55,417 nucleotides of DNA from NCBI GenBank assembly GCA_002339325.1, contig DDKK01000003.1:1-55417 (forward strand), given 5' to 3'. Positions 25,184 through 33,025 of this stretch are shown here, piece after piece. The first letter of the stretch is position 1. Each line of letters opens with the position of its first letter. The translations under genes and the position numbers were made by a program. The notes beneath the pieces are model-generated. The model was not told the DNA's origin. It did no database searches and was given only the letters and a program-made list of their open reading frames with translations. This DNA is from Nitrospiraceae bacterium UBA2600 (lineage in GTDB: Bacteria; Nitrospirota; Thermodesulfovibrionia; Thermodesulfovibrionales; Thermodesulfovibrionaceae).

Positions 25184-25217
25184 AAATTTTGGCTTATTAT
25201 TTAGGCTAAAATTTTTC
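25184..25217 (+). terminator. Probable terminator after the toxin/antitoxin-like trio
   Basis: AAATTTTGGC (25184-25193) pairs with GCTAAAATTT (25205-25214, one G-U) and is followed by TTC after a run of five T. The stem is AT-rich, so strength is uncertain. It ends just before the PLD-SNF2 gene, which therefore may have its own promoter. Confidence 0.45.
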
Positions 25218-25224
25218 TTAGATC

Positions 25225-28200
25225 ATGATACCTAAAAAAATCATAGACAACACAGACATTAAGCTTTATGAATTCCTTAATGAAGTTCTAAAAGAACCTA
25301 CCACTACCCAGCTTGATATTGCCACAGCGTTTTTTAATATCCAAGCTTATTCCTATGTTAATGAAAATCTTCAGGGATTAAATAGATTCCGCCTTCTACT
25401 TGGAAGAGCACCAGAGATAAAAAATGAGACAACCCTTGGTGAAGTTTTATTTACTATATTGAAAGAGGAGATTGAAAGTTTTGAACTTTCAAGGGATAAA
25501 GATAGGCTCACGAAGGAATTCATAGAGTTTCTCAAAAAAGACAATGTGGAAGTCAGACTTTATGATAAAGATTTCCTTCATGGTAAAGCCTATATATTTG
25601 ATGAACTTGTAGTTATTGGCTCTTCAAACTTTACTCCTTCAGGACTCACTCATAATACTGAACTTAATTCTGTCTCTTTAGCTTCTGAAGCTGAATATGT
25701 CAGAAAAAACTGGTTTGATAAATTCTGGAATGAAGCTATTGATTTTAAAGAGGAATTAATCGCCCTGCTTGAGAATTCAAGATTTGGTACAAAAGAGTAT
25801 TCTCCCTATCAGGTTTTCATAAAGGCATTATTTGAACTACAAAAAGATGAACTCAGATCAGATATGGAGGATAAACCCTCTGAATTACCAAGTTCAAAAG
25901 TCAATCTTGCTGAATTTCAAGAGGATGCTGTAAAGAGAGCTTTTAGTAGACTAAGAAAATACAGGGCATGCATGATAGCTGACTCAGTTGGTTTGGGAAA
26001 AACATGGATTGCCAAGAGAATAATAGAGGAATTTGGTTTTTACAGAAGAAAAAGATTTCTTGTAATCTGTCCTGCTCAGCTGAGAGAAATGTGGAAGTCC
26101 GAGATTAAAGATTTAATTCTTACTGAAAGCATAATCTCACAGGAGGAGCTTGCCTCTTCTGAATTTCTTGAAAAAGCCAAAGATGCGGTTGGTGGGAAAC
26201 TTGATGAGGTCTCATTAATTGTTGTTGATGAAAGCCACAACTTTAGAAATCCCCTTTCAAACAGATGGGAGAATTTTTTTACACTTGTAGCTGACCATAT
26301 AGTAAGAAACTCCAATCAAAGACCCTACATCGTATTTCTTACAGCAACACCAATTAATAACACGATCTGGGACCTATATTGGCAAATAATGCTTATGACT
26401 CTGAATGACCAAAAGGCTTTTCTTAAGGAAGGTATCTCAGACATATTTAAATTTTTCAAGAATATTGATAAAATTCAAGACTCTACCTTATTGAACGATA
26501 TAATGAACGAAATCTCCATAAGAAGAACAAGGGATTATATAAAAAAGAATTATCCAGATGCTGAAATTAACGGAAAGAAAATTGTCTTTCCAAAGAGAGT
26601 TCTTGAAAACATAAACTATCACCTTGATGAAGCCTATCAGGGACTTTACAGAGAAATCTCAGAGATAATCAGTGAAAAATTAACAATGGCTTATTACAGG
26701 ATACTCAAATACAAAAAGACTGAAAAGCTCTCTCAAGAAGAAGACATGGCATTAGGAAGAATGATTGCCTTAGAAGGAATATTCAGAACAATTCTGCTTA
26801 AAAGGCTTGAGTCAAGCGTTGAAGCATTTAGAAAGAGTCTGCAAAGTCATTTAATTTTCCTTGAAAAATTCAAAGAATTCTTAAAAGACGGTAAACTCTT
26901 AACAAAGAAAAGCTTTTATAAATACATATCAAATCTCGATGAAGAAAGTGAAGAAGAATTTCAAATTGAACTTGGAGAGATAAAAATTGATGACTATAAA
27001 GTAGATGAGCTTCTGAGTGACATTGAGAGGGATATAGAGTTATTCAAAGAAATGTATGATAAAGTTGCTCCAATTGATGGAGAGCATGATGCAAAACTAA
27101 AAGAACTTAAAAGAAGGCTTCTTGAATTAAGCGATCAGGGGCAGATTGTTTTGTTTACCTACTATGCTGATACCCTTGATTACATCTTTGAGGAGATAAC
27201 TAAGGATGAGAAATTCTCCAATCTTAAAATAGAGAAAATTTCTGGAAGGATAACCTCAGCACAGATGCGTTCTGATATTGTAAAAAAGTTCATGGATGGT
27301 CAGATAAATATTCTCATGAGCACAGATGTTTTATCTGAGGGTATGAATCTTCAGAAAGCAAAGTTTCTCATAAACTATGACCTTCACTGGAATCCTACAA
27401 GAATGATTCAGAGAGCAGGAAGAATTGACAGAATCGGTTCACCTTACAGTGAAATCTATGTTTATAACTTTTTTCCAGAAGACGAGCTTGAAGACCTGCT
27501 TAGACTTGTGGAAATTTTACAAAACAAAATCAGAGAGATTGATAATGCCGTTGGACTTGACCAGACTGTCTTAGGAGAAGAGGTAAATCCAAAGGTATTC
27601 GGAGTCATAAGGAAAATAAGGGAAAAGGATGAAAGAATCTTTGATGAACTGGAGGAAGATATCTTCGGTGGAGGAGAGAGATTTTATCAGCCTTTGATGG
27701 ATTATCTCAGGACAAAGACTGTAAGAGAACTTGAGGCAATACCACTGGGAATTCATAGCGGTTTAAAACGAGGAATTAAAGCAATCTTCTTTTATTACAA
27801 GTATGGAGAGGATTTTCATCTGTGGTATCTCTATGACATTCAAAATGGAGAAATCATAAAGAATAAAACAAAGATACTAAACTACATCAGTTGTCCACCT
27901 GATGAACAAAGAATAATCCTAGATTTTTTTGATGAAGTATATAGAGTTAATGAAATAATCCTAAGAGATATTGAAGAATCTTACAGAGAAGTTGAGCAAA
28001 GAAAGCTTGTTGACACTTCTTTAGTTGAGATTACATCTGACCGAAGCAAAAAATTTATATCAAGCATTATTAGAGAGATTGATTTACAAATAGACAGTTA
28101 TTTACTTGACTTTCCAGAGGATACAGAAATTGAGAAAAAATGGGAAGAGACGAAAGATAAGCTACTTAAAATAAGCCTTACAAAAAAGAGACTCCAAGAA

Positions 28201-28365
28201 TTAAGAAACCTCTGGAGAAATTTTAAAAACTCTCAAATAAATTGGAAAAAACTAATCATTGAAATATCTAATTTTCTTGAAGATAAGACATTTATTCATT
28301 CCGAAGAAGTTGAACCTTTCAATCCAAAAAACCTAAAGTTAGTGGTAATTGATTTTATTTCTTAA
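25225..28365 (+). CDS. PLD-domain SNF2-family helicase
   Basis: 1046 aa. Residues ~25-185 are a phospholipase-D-like domain with one HKD motif, HGKAYIFD (H119, K121, D126), followed by GSSNFTPSGL; one motif per chain implies a dimeric active site. Residues ~230-800 are an SNF2 helicase: Walker A ADSVGLGKTW (~252-261), DESHNF (~334-339), TATPINN, and the C-lobe STDVLSEGMNLQKA, RMIQRAGRIDRIGSP. The C-terminal ~250 residues are helical and unassigned. Such proteins accompany Eco57I-like methyltransferases in bacterial defence loci (family knowledge), and one lies 5 kb upstream here. No clear Shine-Dalgarno precedes ATG 25225. Confidence 0.86.
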   Translation: MIPKKIIDNTDIKLYEFLNEVLKEPTTTQLDIATAFFNIQAYSYVNENLQGLNRFRLLLGRAPEIKNETTLGEVLFTILKEEIESFELSRDKDRLTKEFIEFLKKDNVEVRLYDKDFLHGKAYIFDELVVIGSSNFTPSGLTHNTELNSVSLASEAEYVRKNWFDKFWNEAIDFKEELIALLENSRFGTKEYSPYQVFIKALFELQKDELRSDMEDKPSELPSSKVNLAEFQEDAVKRAFSRLRKYRACMIADSVGLGKTWIAKRIIEEFGFYRRKRFLVICPAQLREMWKSEIKDLILTESIISQEELASSEFLEKAKDAVGGKLDEVSLIVVDESHNFRNPLSNRWENFFTLVADHIVRNSNQRPYIVFLTATPINNTIWDLYWQIMLMTLNDQKAFLKEGISDIFKFFKNIDKIQDSTLLNDIMNEISIRRTRDYIKKNYPDAEINGKKIVFPKRVLENINYHLDEAYQGLYREISEIISEKLTMAYYRILKYKKTEKLSQEEDMALGRMIALEGIFRTILLKRLESSVEAFRKSLQSHLIFLEKFKEFLKDGKLLTKKSFYKYISNLDEESEEEFQIELGEIKIDDYKVDELLSDIERDIELFKEMYDKVAPIDGEHDAKLKELKRRLLELSDQGQIVLFTYYADTLDYIFEEITKDEKFSNLKIEKISGRITSAQMRSDIVKKFMDGQINILMSTDVLSEGMNLQKAKFLINYDLHWNPTRMIQRAGRIDRIGSPYSEIYVYNFFPEDELEDLLRLVEILQNKIREIDNAVGLDQTVLGEEVNPKVFGVIRKIREKDERIFDELEEDIFGGGERFYQPLMDYLRTKTVRELEAIPLGIHSGLKRGIKAIFFYYKYGEDFHLWYLYDIQNGEIIKNKTKILNYISCPPDEQRIILDFFDEVYRVNEIILRDIEESYREVEQRKLVDTSLVEITSDRSKKFISSIIREIDLQIDSYLLDFPEDTEIEKKWEETKDKLLKISLTKKRLQELRNLWRNFKNSQINWKKLIIEISNFLEDKTFIHSEEVEPFNPKNLKLVVIDFIS

Positions 28366-28458
28366 GGTGGTTTTTTAGAGGATCTTCGACTTCATGTTTT
28401 GCATTGAGAATATCTAATCAAATTAATCAAAAATTTTGAAAATTGATAAAATACTTCA

Positions 28459-28973
28459 ATGAAAATATTTCTCACAAGAAAACCCAGTATTGACAAAACA
28501 ACTGTAGTAAAAAAGCTTTTAAGTTTACTTAAAGACAAAGCAATAGGATTCTGGACAGAGGAATTTAGAGACCCAGAGACTAATAAGAGACTGGGTTTTA
28601 AAGTTATAACAACAGAAGGGGAAACCGCCATTTTAGCAAGTAGAAGTTTAAATTCACCCTTTAAAGTAGGCTCATATGGAGTAAACATTAAGGATTTTGA
28701 ATAGATTGTCATTCCCATACTTGAAAATACTGCTAATCAAAAAGACAAAATCGTAATAATAGATGAGATAGGCAAAATGGAGCTCTTTTCTGAAAAATTC
28801 GTTGATTTAGTAATAACGATTGTCTTCAGTGATGCCTACAGTGTAACAGCTACAATTCCAATTAAGGTATTCATCCACTTGTAGCATCAATCAGAAAAAT
28901 GAAAGGAAACTTGATAGAAATTACAGAGGAAAATTATATTTACAACTTGTTAATTAACACTTCATATATTTAA
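28459..28973 (+). pseudogene. Decayed THEP1-type nucleoside-triphosphatase
   Basis: The first 81 codons read MKIFLTRKPSIDKTTVVKKL then LSLLKDKAIGFWTEEFRD and GFKVITTEGETAILAS, matching NTPase_1/THEP1 proteins, but the P-loop GxPGxGKTT has become RKPSIDKTT. TAG at 28702 interrupts it; the frame continues IVIPILENTANQKDKIVIID, then EIGKMELFSEKFVDLV with the Walker B region. A -1/+1 shift near 28870 is needed to reach HPLVASIRKMKGNLIEITEE, ending at TAA 28971. Three independent lesions make a pseudogene near-certain. Promoter and ribosome site are not obvious. Confidence 0.85.
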
Positions 28974-29016
28974 ATTCTACAAGTAGTGAAATACTCTCTA
29001 AAATTCGGACATTTAG

Positions 29017-29290
29017 TTAAGTTTGTTTATTTATCATTGAATCTGCTAATTTTACATTAGTTAAAAATTTTTTCTCAGACTGTTTGTTCTTTCCTTTTGA
29101 GTTTGTCTTTCTATGAATCAATGGCAAAGCCTTGAATCTAAAATTTACAGCTATAGGATTTGAATTTCTCTGAACAGAGGTAATAGATTCTGACTTTTTA
29201 GCAGTTTTGCCATTGTAGGAAAATCTTTTTTTTATTTAAAGCTTTTAATAATTCATTTATAAAAAATCTCTCCTTAAATAGCGGGAGTAA
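29017..29290 (-). pseudogene. Possible decayed gene on the minus strand
   Basis: From about 29215 down to TAA 29019-29017 one minus frame stays open and reads NGKTAKKSESITSVQRNSNP, IAVNFRFKALPLIHRKTNSK and LTNVKLADSMINKQT. The likely upstream part (NELLKALNKK, ~29260-29230) is in another frame, shifted at a run of A. I know no family. A nested inverted repeat spans it: CAATGGCAAA (29119-29128) with TTTGCCATTG (29206-29215). It may be a dead gene or a structured noncoding segment. Confidence 0.3.
29119..29215. repeat. Nested inverted repeat, ~97 bp
   Basis: Perfect 10-bp ends CAATGGCAAA/TTTGCCATTG enclose a second inverted pair GAATCTA/TAGATTC. The remaining interior pairs poorly. It could be a miniature element or a long RNA hairpin; no target-site duplication was recognised. 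Confidence 0.4.
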
Positions 29291-29319
29291 TATTATCTAT
29301 ATGGACACGGGAGAGATTT
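29264..29319. promoter_or_regulatory. Inverted repeat at the 5' end of the integrase transcript
   Basis: AAATCTCTCC (29264-29273) and GGAGAGATTT (29310-29319) are perfect inverse copies, 36 bp apart, across the first possible integrase start at 29301. Possible operator or leader hairpin. Confidence 0.35.
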
Positions 29320-29381
29320 GTTTGACAGAATTGAGCGAACTTGCTTATTATCTCTTGCAAGAACATCCGCAGGAGGTTAAA

Positions 29382-30578
29382 ATGAAAGGCTCAGTTGAGA
29401 CAAAGGAAAAGTGTCCCAACTGCAAGGGCAAATTCAAACATATCAAAAAGATAGGTTATATTTGCCCAGAATGTAAAACTACTCCCAGAAGATTTTTCAT
29501 TTATCTAAGTCATCAGGGGAAGAGATACAGAATTTATTCCACAAAAAATGGAATTCCGCTTGATAGCTATCAAACAGCCTTGACAGTCCTATCTCTCATC
29601 AACGAAGAAATAAGAAATCATACCTTTGACCCCTCTAAATACGTGAAGTCAGAATTGCAAAAGTTCTTTGTATCCAATTTGATTGATAGATACTTTGAAA
29701 CTAAAAAGTCTGCGATAGCACCCTCTTATTTGCCTACTTTCAAGAAACACCTAAACACAGCCAAAGAGTTTTTCAATATCAAAGATGTCAGAGAAATCAG
29801 AAAAATAGATCTTGAAAACTACAAAATCTTTCTGGAATCACAAAAGAGAAGCTCTAAAACAGTTAAAAACTATCTTGATACCTTCAAAGCCTTTTTGAAT
29901 TACTGCAAATCCACCCTCGAAATTATCGCAACCATTCCTTCTTTTCCTGTGATTGATAAACCTCAACCTAAAATCCAGTGGATTGACCCACAAACTCAAA
30001 CATGGATTTTAGAAAACACCCCAGACGAAGATAAACCTATTTTACTGTTTCTAATGCTAACAGGCACAAGACCTGCTGAGGCAAGAGCTTTGAAGGTGAA
30101 AAATGTTGATTTGAAACAAGGAATTATCTACATTGATTCCAGCTTTTCAAAAAATACACTCAGACCAAAAAGAAAAGGTAAAAACTCTCCCTTATTAGTC
30201 ATTCCTATCCATCCTGAACTCAAACCAATGCTTGAATCCCAAATCAGAGGGAAAATGCCTGAGGCTTTTGTCTTTATAAACCCGAGAACAAGAAACCCTT
30301 ATAGCCAAGATTCATTGATTAGACTATGGCAATCAATAAGGAAAAAACTGAACCTCCCAGAAAATCTTAGACTTTATGATGCCACCAGACACTCATTAGC
30401 CTCAAATCTACTCAATCAAGGAGCTAACTTATCAGACATATCTAAAATTCTTGGTCATACCAATATAACTACAACAACAAGATATGCTCATATTGACCTC
30501 CAGAGACAGAAGATAGTCTTAAACCTTATTTCACTTTATCCCAAGGAAAGAGAAAAATTAAAGCAAATTAAAAATTAA
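29382..30578 (+). CDS. int: Tyrosine recombinase (element integrase) with N-terminal zinc ribbon
   Basis: 398 aa from ATG 29382, chosen because AGGAGG (29371-29376) lies 5 nt upstream; an in-frame ATG at 29301 would add 27 residues but has poor spacing to its GGGAG. Residues ~7-30 are a zinc ribbon (KCPNCKG, then ICPECKT). A SAM-like core-binding domain (~95-190) and catalytic domain follow, with R230 (GTRPAEARAL), R336-H337 (DATRHSLAS), GH in LGHTNITTTT and nucleophile Y368 (RYAHID). It lies 2.3 kb inside the right attachment site and presumably acts on the 33-bp tRNA core. The topoisomerase-like gene separates it from attR. Confidence 0.92.
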   Translation: MKGSVETKEKCPNCKGKFKHIKKIGYICPECKTTPRRFFIYLSHQGKRYRIYSTKNGIPLDSYQTALTVLSLINEEIRNHTFDPSKYVKSELQKFFVSNLIDRYFETKKSAIAPSYLPTFKKHLNTAKEFFNIKDVREIRKIDLENYKIFLESQKRSSKTVKNYLDTFKAFLNYCKSTLEIIATIPSFPVIDKPQPKIQWIDPQTQTWILENTPDEDKPILLFLMLTGTRPAEARALKVKNVDLKQGIIYIDSSFSKNTLRPKRKGKNSPLLVIPIHPELKPMLESQIRGKMPEAFVFINPRTRNPYSQDSLIRLWQSIRKKLNLPENLRLYDATRHSLASNLLNQGANLSDISKILGHTNITTTTRYAHIDLQRQKIVLNLISLYPKEREKLKQIKN

Positions 30579-30637
30579 ATATACTTATCCTAAATAATAA
30601 TCCGAATGGAGACTTATTCCAATCAATATTGCTACTT

Positions 30638-30673
30638 TTGGTATTAAATCTAATATTGGTATTATATCTAATA
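30638..30673. repeat. 18-bp tandem duplication before the topoisomerase-like gene
   Basis: Two adjacent 18-bp units, TTGGTATTAAATCTAATA and TTGGTATTATATCTAATA, differ at one base and end 1 bp before ATG 30675. No Shine-Dalgarno is visible, so the repeat occupies the translation-initiation region. It could be a binding site for autoregulation. Confidence 0.6.
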
Positions 30674-30674
30674 T

Positions 30675-32810
30675 ATGATTGAAAGACCTATATTCCATCA
30701 ATATACTGTGTTAGATGAAGTTCAAAGATTTATACCTTCTTTATCCTTTAGATCTCTTGTTGTTGTAAAAGAATTTTTAGACAATGCTGCAGATGAGGCA
30801 GAAAAGCACGATTACAAATTAGAAATAGAATTTAAAGATAATTTTTTAAAAATTAAAAACCGAGGAGTTATAACTGATAAAGATATTCTCTCTATAATTG
30901 ATTTCTCAAAGCTTGTATCAACTAAAAACTTCAAAAAATCTTACCAGAGGGGGGCTATCGGGCATGGCTTAAAAATTGCTTTAATGTTATCCGATATTGA
31001 CAACTACCCTGTTACTGTTTATTCTCACCAAAAACAATATGATATTACACTTCTCAATAGAAAAGCAAAATCTCCTAAGGAAGTGCTTAAAGTTGAAATT
31101 AAAGAAATTCAAGATTATAAAAATGAAACCTGTTTTATAGTGCCTCTCCCAAAAGAGGATGCTTACATATCAGAAAAAATTCACTCATATATTAAAAAAT
31201 TCATCACTGTTAACCCCCATATTGAATTTATTTTTAATTCTCGAGTCTATCCTCGGGTTAAAATTAAAAAACCCTCTCTCTGTGATATTAAATCTTACTC
31301 AGAGTCAGAACTTATTGACTTAATCAATGAATTCCTTGAACAAGGCTATACCCATTATGACATTGGACTTCTTTTCGGTATCAGTCCAACCTTGCTTAAA
31401 AGATCAAAAATATGCAAAATTAGTCAAGACAATTTTTTCAATTTTTTAAGAAATTATGCAAAACCTCTTAAACCATTTCTTCTTGGAAAGAAATCTATAA
31501 CAGAAAGAATTAAAATCTTCAAATACAAATATCTTACTCATCAAAATCAATCAGTTGAAATTGTTACAACAGACTCAATTGAAGAGGATTTTTATGTTGT
31601 GAATGGAACAATTGTAAAATCATTGTATGCTATAACTGAAAATTTTGTAAGCAATATTGATTTTTTTCTTGAAGAAGTAAGAGGTAAGAAAAAAATACAG
31701 TGTATCATCTGGTATCACTCTCCTAATATTTCTTACAGAGACCCAAATAAAAAGGAGATTTTTATCAATTTTGATCTTACCAATACAATTAAAAGTGCTT
31801 TCAAAAGAATACCGAAAAAACTTACAGGTGATGGTAATTGGTTACTAATCAAAGATGAATGTGTTGAAGAGGCAAAAAGGCAAAAGATAACCAAAGCCTT
31901 CATCAAAGACCAATATGGCATATCCATTCAACCTTGGAGATATGTCTTTTTCTTGAAATGCAAAGACATTATAGATTCCATGATCCAGAAATACAAAATT
32001 ATTACCATCAGGCAGCTTTATTATCAGCTTGTCAGTGTTGGTTACATTGCCAATTTCTATTCCAGTTATACAAATCTTGATAATTCCTTAACAGATGCCA
32101 GAGAAATCGGTATCATAGATTACTTTGTTTTTGAGGATCGTTCAAGATATGAGATCCACCCAAATACCATCTCTATTAACTACGACCCTGTTGCTTACCT
32201 AAAAGATTCTCTCCTCAGTGCCTTAGAAAAACCAGAAATCAATATATGGGAGTTTCAGGATTACTACCTTGAACTGTGGATTGAAAAAGACGCCCTTGTC
32301 AGATTATTTAGAGATATTGCAACCAAATATCAATTACTTCTCTTCCCAAGTAGAGGATACACTTCAAGAACTAAAATTCAAGAGGCTATTGATAGATTCA
32401 AAGAACTATCTTCTAAAGGAAAAAAATGTGTAGTTCTTTACTTCGGAGACCTTGACCCCTCAGGATGGGACATCTACAGAAACATAAAAGAAAGACTTAA
32501 GGATTATGCAAAGGTTATTAGAATTCTACTGAATCCAGATCAGAAAGAAATCTATCAAAACCTTATACCCATGCCTGTTAAACCTAAAGATTCAAGATCA
32601 CCTAAATTCAAAAAAGAACATGACCTAAATAACTGTTATGAACTTGATGCAGTTAATCCTGAGATAATCCTGAAATATTCAGAAAATACTATTATGAAAT
32701 TTTTTGACTCTAACAAAATACCAGATACAAAAGTATGGTATGATACCTTTAAAAAAGCTAAAGAGTCTATCCTAAACCACATTCAGGATTTGGATAGACT
32801 ATCTGACTAA
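30675..32810 (+). CDS. Single-chain type IIB topoisomerase-like protein (Topo VIII / mini-A type)
   Basis: 711 aa. The N-terminus is a GHKL ATPase like the B subunit of Topo VI: KEFLDNAADEA (32-42, N37), NRG (62-64) in place of the usual DxG, and RGAIGHGLKIAL (92-103). The C-terminal half matches the A subunit/Spo11: catalytic tyrosine region TIRQLYYQL (Y449/Y450) and a Toprim fold with E537 (LWIEKDAL) and D592-L-D594-PSG. Between them (~200-420) is an unassigned region with a helix-turn-helix-like stretch. Topo VIII and mini-A proteins, known from plasmids and integrated elements, are such fusions. Its end is 62 bp from attR. A dead relative lies at 9903. Confidence 0.85.
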   Translation: MIERPIFHQYTVLDEVQRFIPSLSFRSLVVVKEFLDNAADEAEKHDYKLEIEFKDNFLKIKNRGVITDKDILSIIDFSKLVSTKNFKKSYQRGAIGHGLKIALMLSDIDNYPVTVYSHQKQYDITLLNRKAKSPKEVLKVEIKEIQDYKNETCFIVPLPKEDAYISEKIHSYIKKFITVNPHIEFIFNSRVYPRVKIKKPSLCDIKSYSESELIDLINEFLEQGYTHYDIGLLFGISPTLLKRSKICKISQDNFFNFLRNYAKPLKPFLLGKKSITERIKIFKYKYLTHQNQSVEIVTTDSIEEDFYVVNGTIVKSLYAITENFVSNIDFFLEEVRGKKKIQCIIWYHSPNISYRDPNKKEIFINFDLTNTIKSAFKRIPKKLTGDGNWLLIKDECVEEAKRQKITKAFIKDQYGISIQPWRYVFFLKCKDIIDSMIQKYKIITIRQLYYQLVSVGYIANFYSSYTNLDNSLTDAREIGIIDYFVFEDRSRYEIHPNTISINYDPVAYLKDSLLSALEKPEINIWEFQDYYLELWIEKDALVRLFRDIATKYQLLLFPSRGYTSRTKIQEAIDRFKELSSKGKKCVVLYFGDLDPSGWDIYRNIKERLKDYAKVIRILLNPDQKEIYQNLIPMPVKPKDSRSPKFKKEHDLNNCYELDAVNPEIILKYSENTIMKFFDSNKIPDTKVWYDTFKKAKESILNHIQDLDRLSD

Positions 32811-32861
32811 ATTTCCCCCAGACTTCCCCTAAATCAGTTTTATAGACTCAAAACTTATTGA
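32811..32861. other. Candidate integrase arm-type sites, right end
   Basis: ATTTCCCCCA (32811-32820) and ACTTCCCCTA (32822-32831) repeat with 11-bp period as at the left end; AAACTTATTGA (32851-32861) is the inverse of the left TCAATAAGTTT. They lie between the topoisomerase-like stop and attR. Confidence 0.6.
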
Positions 32862-32872
32862 TTTTTAAAAAG

Positions 32873-32905
32873 AATTTAATGCCGAAGGCGGGACTCGAAC
32901 CCGCA
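32873..32905. repeat. Right attachment site (attR) forming the tRNA-Leu 3' end
   Basis: Identical to 5472-5504 over 33 bp. It supplies the T-arm and acceptor end of the intact tRNA-Leu, so integration rebuilt the gene. Confidence 0.9.
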
Positions 32906-32961
32906 CGGGTTTCCCCACACGCCCCTCAAACGTGCGTGTCTACCAGTTCCACCACTTCGGC
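32880..32961 (-). tRNA. tRNA-Leu (anticodon GAG)
   Basis: 82 nt, minus strand, from GCCGAAGTGGTGG (5' end at 32961) to TTCGGCA (32880). The 7-bp acceptor stem GCCGAAG/CTTCGGC is perfect. The anticodon loop TTGAGGG gives GAG. A long variable arm (type II) is present and the T-loop GGTTCGAGTCC is standard. CCA is not encoded. It reads CUC/CUU codons. Its last 26 nt belong to the attachment core, so the mature gene is a chromosome-element hybrid. Confidence 0.95.
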
Positions 32962-32969
32962 TAATTATA

Positions 32970-32999
32970 ATAATAGCAGGAAAGCTTATTTTGTTTCAA
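32970..32999 (-). promoter_or_regulatory. Promoter of tRNA-Leu
   Basis: On the minus strand TTGAAA (32999-32994), an 18-bp spacer and TATTAT (32975-32970) precede the tRNA by 8 nt, giving a start at or next to its first base. Confidence 0.6.
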
Positions 33000-33025
33000 C
33001 TGTTTATATGATTTAATTTGCATGG

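Larger units (their letters stand above)
5472..32905. mobile_element. 27.4-kb integrative element in tRNA-Leu(GAG)
   Basis: It is bounded by identical 33-bp att repeats, encodes a tyrosine recombinase (29382-30578), and separates flgL from an intact tRNA-Leu whose 3' end is restored by the right repeat. The content is accessory throughout: partition-like genes, small regulators, an R-M/helicase defence-like cluster, a toxin/antitoxin-like trio and a type IIB topoisomerase-like gene. The stretch 10.1-17 kb looks markedly more AT-rich than either flank. No conjugation (relaxase, T4SS) or phage structural genes are visible, so transfer would need a helper or occur as a plasmid-like form (inference). 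Confidence 0.87.

Noticed and set aside
25225..28365. DISARM system label for the PLD-SNF2 and methyltransferase genes
   Set aside because: DrmA and DrmB (DUF1998) are absent and PLD is fused to the helicase, so I keep a neutral description.
29301..29381. Integrase start at 29301
   Set aside because: Its GGGAG is 13 nt away, while ATG 29382 has AGGAGG at 5 nt; kept as a possible alternative only.
5472..32905. Prophage
   Set aside because: No capsid, portal, terminase, tail or lysis genes; the DUF5131 gene alone is not enough.
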